Assembly: GCA_002771315.1 (NCBI GenBank)
Contig: PCSF01000278.1
Location: 1 to 9,507, forward strand
Length of the DNA: 9,507 nt
Direction: 5' to 3'
DNA from: Desulfobacterales bacterium CG23_combo_of_CG06-09_8_20_14_all_52_9
GTDB taxonomy: Bacteria; Desulfobacterota; Desulfobacteria; Desulfobacterales; UBA2156
Shown: positions 7,145-9,507 of the stretch, piece after piece
Layout: the number at the start of each line of letters is the position of its first letter
How positions within the stretch are numbered: position 1 is the first letter of the stretch
Position numbers and translations under genes: made by a program
The notes under the pieces: model-generated
What the model saw: only the letters and a program-made list of their open reading frames with translations
What the model was told of the DNA's origin: nothing
Database searches by the model: none

Positions 7145-7894
7145 CTATTTGACGATTTTATCAAACATCGAAAATGCCGCCTTCACGGCGGGGTTGTCCT
7201 CGGGCAAGGTCACGGTGGGCCGCCCATGGAGATCATAGTCATAGACGGCATCGTCCTCCGGGATCGTTCCCAGCAGTTCAAGGCCGTCTTCTTTAATGAA
7301 CTCCAGAAGGGATGAAACATCTTCCTGTTTGGCATGGTTGATGATCAGACAGCTTTTCCCCACGCCGATATTCAACTCTTTGACCAGTGCGTTGATCCGG
7401 GAAGCGGCCGTGATACTCCTGCGGGAGGTGTCTGAGATGATGAGTAGGATATCCACGTTCTTGGTGGTAAGGCGGCTGATATGTTCCATCCCGGCCTCGT
7501 TGTCCATAACGATGTACGGGTAATTATTGGTCAGCTTTTCCAGAAACCTGGTAAGGAGGGAATTGGCCGCACAATAACATCCGGCACCTTCGGGCTGGCC
7601 CATGACGATAAGGTCAAAGCCTCCGGACTCCACCACGGCTTGTTCGAGTTTCATGGAAATAAAAATATCCTTGGTCATGCCGGAGGGGACCTGCCCTTTT
7701 TTCATTTTTTCCCGGGCACCCCCTAGTGTCTCGATGACCTCAACGCCCAGGACCTCGTTGAAATTGGCGTTGGCATCCGCATCCACGGCCAGGATGGGGG
7801 TTTTATTGTGGCTGATGAGATATTTTACAAGAAGTCCAGCCACTGTGGTTTTTCCCGTGCCGCCTTTTCCGGCAAGGGCGATGGTAAAAGCCAT
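7145..7894 (-). CDS. cooC: CooC-type ATPase for nickel insertion into CO dehydrogenase
   Basis: A 249-residue MinD/ParA-like P-loop ATPase of the CooC/AcsF group, which binds nickel and helps assemble the NiFeS cluster of carbon monoxide dehydrogenase or acetyl-CoA synthase. The deviant Walker A GKGGTGKTT is at 9-17, DADAN at 38-42, the diagnostic MGQPEGAGCYCAAN at 98-111 with the metal-binding C106-x-C108 pair, and the Walker B-like IVMDNEAG at 128-135. The size is normal for CooC. ATG at 7892-7894 has a good AGGAG (7903-7907) eight bases upstream. It is the first gene of the operon, with a candidate promoter directly upstream. No CO dehydrogenase subunit gene is in the window. The stop is TAG. 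Confidence in the family is high because of the CxC signature. Confidence 0.88.
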   Translation of the reverse strand: MAFTIALAGKGGTGKTTVAGLLVKYLISHNKTPILAVDADANANFNEVLGVEVIETLGGAREKMKKGQVPSGMTKDIFISMKLEQAVVESGGFDLIVMGQPEGAGCYCAANSLLTRFLEKLTNNYPYIVMDNEAGMEHISRLTTKNVDILLIISDTSRRSITAASRINALVKELNIGVGKSCLIINHAKQEDVSSLLEFIKEDGLELLGTIPEDDAVYDYDLHGRPTVTLPEDNPAVKAAFSMFDKIVK

Positions 7895-7914
7895 GATTCA
7901 AGCTCCTATTTAAT

Positions 7915-7943
7915 AGTATATCAAAAATGCGGTCTGTTGAAAA
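7915..7943 (-). promoter_or_regulatory. Candidate sigma70-type promoter for the operon
   Basis: On the minus strand, a -35-like TTTTCA (7938-7943) and a -10-like TATACT (7915-7920, five of six consensus bases) are exactly 17 bases apart. Transcription would start close to the cooC ribosome site, giving a very short leader. A second possible -35, TTGACT (7977-7982), has only a poor -10 partner (TAAGGA at 7954-7959). Consensus match is the only evidence. Confidence 0.4.
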
Positions 7944-7978
7944 ACATGAAATTTCCTTAAGGGAGTCGTATTCAACAG
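7934..7978. promoter_or_regulatory. Inverted repeat (possible operator) upstream of cooC
   Basis: CTGTTGAA (7934-7941) and TTCAACAG (7971-7978) are perfect 8-base inverted arms with a 29-base spacer. Within the spacer is an 8-base palindrome, CCTTAAGG (7955-7962). The left arm overlaps the -35 of the best operon promoter and the right arm overlaps the alternative -35, so a bound regulator would cover both. It could also be a remnant of a small mobile element, although no target duplication is seen. Confidence 0.4.
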
Positions 7979-8069
7979 TCAAGCGGCTTTTTTATTAAAC
8001 AACCCGGAAGACGGTCCGGTAAACACCTTGAAATACACCCATATGTATGGTAACTTTCGCAATTACGGT

Positions 8070-8094
8070 GATATGAATCATCATCGTTCATATC
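8070..8094. promoter_or_regulatory. Inverted repeat (possible operator) upstream of the acyl-CoA dehydrogenase
   Basis: GATATGAA (8070-8077) and TTCATATC (8087-8094) are perfect 8-base inverted arms with a nine-base spacer, ending 27 bases before the acyl-CoA dehydrogenase start. The geometry suits a dimeric repressor such as a TetR-family protein, or a hairpin in the 5' leader. A weak TTGAAA (8028-8033) lies upstream with no convincing -10, so no promoter is called. Confidence 0.4.
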
Positions 8095-8121
8095 CACATC
8101 GCATGCAAGGGGGCATCGAAG

Positions 8122-9276
8122 ATGAATTTTGAGCTGACTAAATCGCAAAAGGAGATCCAGAAGGCGGCCTATGAGTTCGCCAAGGGAGAATTCGACAAGG
8201 AACTCGCGCTGGAGCTGGACAAGAAACATGAATTCCCTGAAAAAATCTGGAAAAAAGCCGCGGAACTCGGTTTTATCGGCATTCACTTTCCGGAAGCTTA
8301 TTCCGGACAGGGGCTTGGAATTTTGGAAAATATTCTGGTTGCCGAGGAATTCTGCAGGAGGGATTCCGGAATCGGAAGCGCGGTGATTCTTGCCAATTTT
8401 GCATCCGAGTGCATCCTGCGATTTGGCAGCGATGTCCAAAAGGAGAAATACCTCCCTTCGGTGGCGGAAGGAAAGGCGCTTTCCGGTGGCGCCTTCACTG
8501 AACCCGATCATGGGTCGGATATCACTTATATGGATACCACCGCCGCCAAGGATGGCGATAAATGGGTGGTCAACGGCACCAAAACCTTCATTACCAATGG
8601 AGGCTTGGCGTCGTTTTACACCGTGCTTTGCCAGACCGATACCGAAGCCTCCCCCACCTATCGCGGCATCAGCATGATACTCGTGGAAGGAGACTGCAAG
8701 GGAGTTTCCACCGCCAGCGTCGGGGACAAGATGGGGATTCACATGATGGCCACCGCCGAGGTCAACTTCAAGGATGTCCGTGTGCCGCTGGACCACCTCG
8801 TGGGCAAGGAGGGGAAAGGCTTTTACCAGGTTCTCGAATTTTTCGACGAAAGTCGAATCCTGATTGCTGCTCAGGCCTTGGGAATTGCTCAGGGTGCCTT
8901 TGACCGGGCCCTCGACTATGTGAAGCAACGGGAGCAGTTCGGGAAAAAGATCGCCCAGTTCCAGGTGACCCAGCATAAGCTCGCCGATATGGCCACCAAG
9001 ATCGAGCTGGCGCGCTTGATTACTTACAAAGCGGCGTGGAACTATGACCAGGGCAGGATCGATCCGAAACTCACCTCCATGGCTAAAATGTACGCGGGAC
9101 GTACCGCGGTGGAGGTGGCGGACGAGGCCATCCAGCTTTTGGGCGGTTACGGATATATTACAGAGTATGAGGTTGAACGGTTCTACCGGGACGCCAGGAT
9201 CACGGAAATTTATGAAGGGACTCGGGAGATTCAGAAAAACACCATTGCCGGCACCCTCCTTGGAAAGATTAAATAA
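8122..9276 (+). CDS. Acyl-CoA dehydrogenase (FAD)
   Basis: A 384-residue flavoprotein that introduces an alpha-beta double bond into an acyl-CoA and passes electrons to electron-transfer flavoprotein. It has the three classical regions: an alpha-helical N-terminal domain (about 5-115), the middle beta domain with GGAFTEPDHGSDI (122-134) and WVVNGTKTFITNG (148-160), and the C-terminal helical domain with ALGIAQGAFDRALDYVKQR (252-270), REQFGKKIAQFQ (270-281), and QLLGGYGYITEYEVERFYRD (338-357). The catalytic base is probably E365 in IYEGTREIQ (363-371). Length is standard. ATG at 8122-8124 has an AAGGGGG ribosome site (8107-8113) eight bases upstream. It is divergent from the operon and stands alone up to its TAA stop. 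Substrate chain length, or a role on cyclic or aromatic-derived acyl-CoAs, cannot be decided from sequence alone. Confidence 0.93.
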   Translation: MNFELTKSQKEIQKAAYEFAKGEFDKELALELDKKHEFPEKIWKKAAELGFIGIHFPEAYSGQGLGILENILVAEEFCRRDSGIGSAVILANFASECILRFGSDVQKEKYLPSVAEGKALSGGAFTEPDHGSDITYMDTTAAKDGDKWVVNGTKTFITNGGLASFYTVLCQTDTEASPTYRGISMILVEGDCKGVSTASVGDKMGIHMMATAEVNFKDVRVPLDHLVGKEGKGFYQVLEFFDESRILIAAQALGIAQGAFDRALDYVKQREQFGKKIAQFQVTQHKLADMATKIELARLITYKAAWNYDQGRIDPKLTSMAKMYAGRTAVEVADEAIQLLGGYGYITEYEVERFYRDARITEIYEGTREIQKNTIAGTLLGKIK

Positions 9277-9325
9277 GCCACTCCCTTAAATAAAATGCCG
9301 GGTGATCTTATCATTTTTAGCCTCA

Positions 9326-9351
9326 GCCCCTTTCATTCTCAAAGGTCGGGC
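9326..9351. terminator. Hairpin downstream of the acyl-CoA dehydrogenase, weak terminator candidate
   Basis: GCCCCTTT (9326-9333) pairs with AAAG (9341-9344) and, after a three-base bulge, GGGC (9348-9351), around a seven-base loop. It lies 49 bases beyond the stop codon. No run of T follows it, so a rho-independent terminator is doubtful. A further GGCCT/AGGCC pair (9349-9353, 9367-9371) overlaps its right arm. Confidence 0.25.
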
Positions 9352-9421
9352 CTGCGAGATATCATGAGGCCAAGATTCCGAAATCATTCCAGAGTATAAA
9401 ATCCAATCAAAAACATTCCCC

Positions 9422-9507
9422 ATGAAAAATGCCCACTCCGATCTGTTTTTTGCGGCAGACAAGGTGAACGAAGAAGAATTGCCTCGAAAACACGACTTCC
9501 CGATTCG
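9422..9507 (+). CDS. Possible start of a further gene, cut by window edge
   Basis: From ATG at 9422 the frame stays open for 28 codons to the window end (MKNAHSDLFFAADKVNEEEL and onward). The frame is also open upstream to 9368. There is no recognisable ribosome site and the piece is too short to match to a family. It could be the beginning of another gene in the same direction as the acyl-CoA dehydrogenase, or a chance open frame. Confidence 0.25.
   Translation, partial: MKNAHSDLFFAADKVNEEELPRKHDFPI

Noticed and set aside
7934..7978. Miniature transposable element bounded by the CTGTTGAA arms
   Set aside because: Only 45 bases long, no target-site duplication, and no transposase nearby; an operator is the simpler reading.
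7934..7993. Plus-strand rho-independent terminator formed by the CTGTTGAA/TTCAACAG arms and the T run at 7988-7993
   Set aside because: No plus-strand gene lies upstream to be terminated, the stem has a 29-base loop, and the T run begins nine bases after the stem.
7972..8976. A 334-codon open frame on the minus strand, mostly opposite the acyl-CoA dehydrogenase
   Set aside because: It is antisense to a gene with complete, well-conserved motifs, matches no recognised family, and has no ribosome site; it is a by-product of codon bias on the other strand.

Overview
The window most likely comes from an anaerobic bacterium of the Desulfobacterota type (a sulfate reducer or syntroph that oxidises acetate, fatty acids or aromatic acids completely). 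This is inferred from protein content: a CooC-type nickel-insertion ATPase for CO dehydrogenase, a RACo-type corrinoid-protein activator, a fused SpmA-SpmB membrane protein in a context without visible sporulation genes, and an acyl-CoA dehydrogenase. No rRNA, tRNA, CRISPR array, transposase or phage gene was seen.

Layout. Positions 98-7894 are a tightly packed minus-strand array of eight genes, very probably one operon. In transcription order (right to left) they are: cooC-like ATPase, acuC (zinc-dependent deacetylase), acuB (CBS-CBS-ACT sensor), prmA-like methyltransferase, a metallo-beta-lactamase-fold hydrolase, a sirtuin (NAD-dependent deacylase), a RACo-like ASKHA protein without its usual iron-sulfur domain, and a fused SpmA/SpmB protein. 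Neighbouring genes overlap by 4-11 bases or are separated by 6-20. A 227-base divergent intergenic region (7895-8121) holds candidate promoters and two inverted repeats. It separates the operon from a plus-strand acyl-CoA dehydrogenase (8122-9276). The right end (9277-9507) holds a hairpin and possibly the first codons of another gene. The left end (1-97) holds what looks like half of a palindromic intergenic repeat cut by the window edge.

How the genes may work together. CooC and RACo belong to the CO dehydrogenase/acetyl-CoA synthase (Wood-Ljungdahl) machinery: one matures the nickel enzyme, the other reductively reactivates corrinoid proteins. In Bacillus subtilis AcuC and a sirtuin both deacetylate acetyl-CoA synthetase, and AcuB lies in the same acu operon. 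Finding AcuC, AcuB and a sirtuin between CooC and RACo suggests an operon that couples acetyl-CoA synthesis or cleavage to reversible protein acylation, sensed through nucleotides (CBS), small ligands (ACT) and NAD. The cognate acetyltransferase (AcuA/Pat) is not in the window. This coupling is the most interesting hypothesis here. It is inference from gene order and protein family, not demonstrated.
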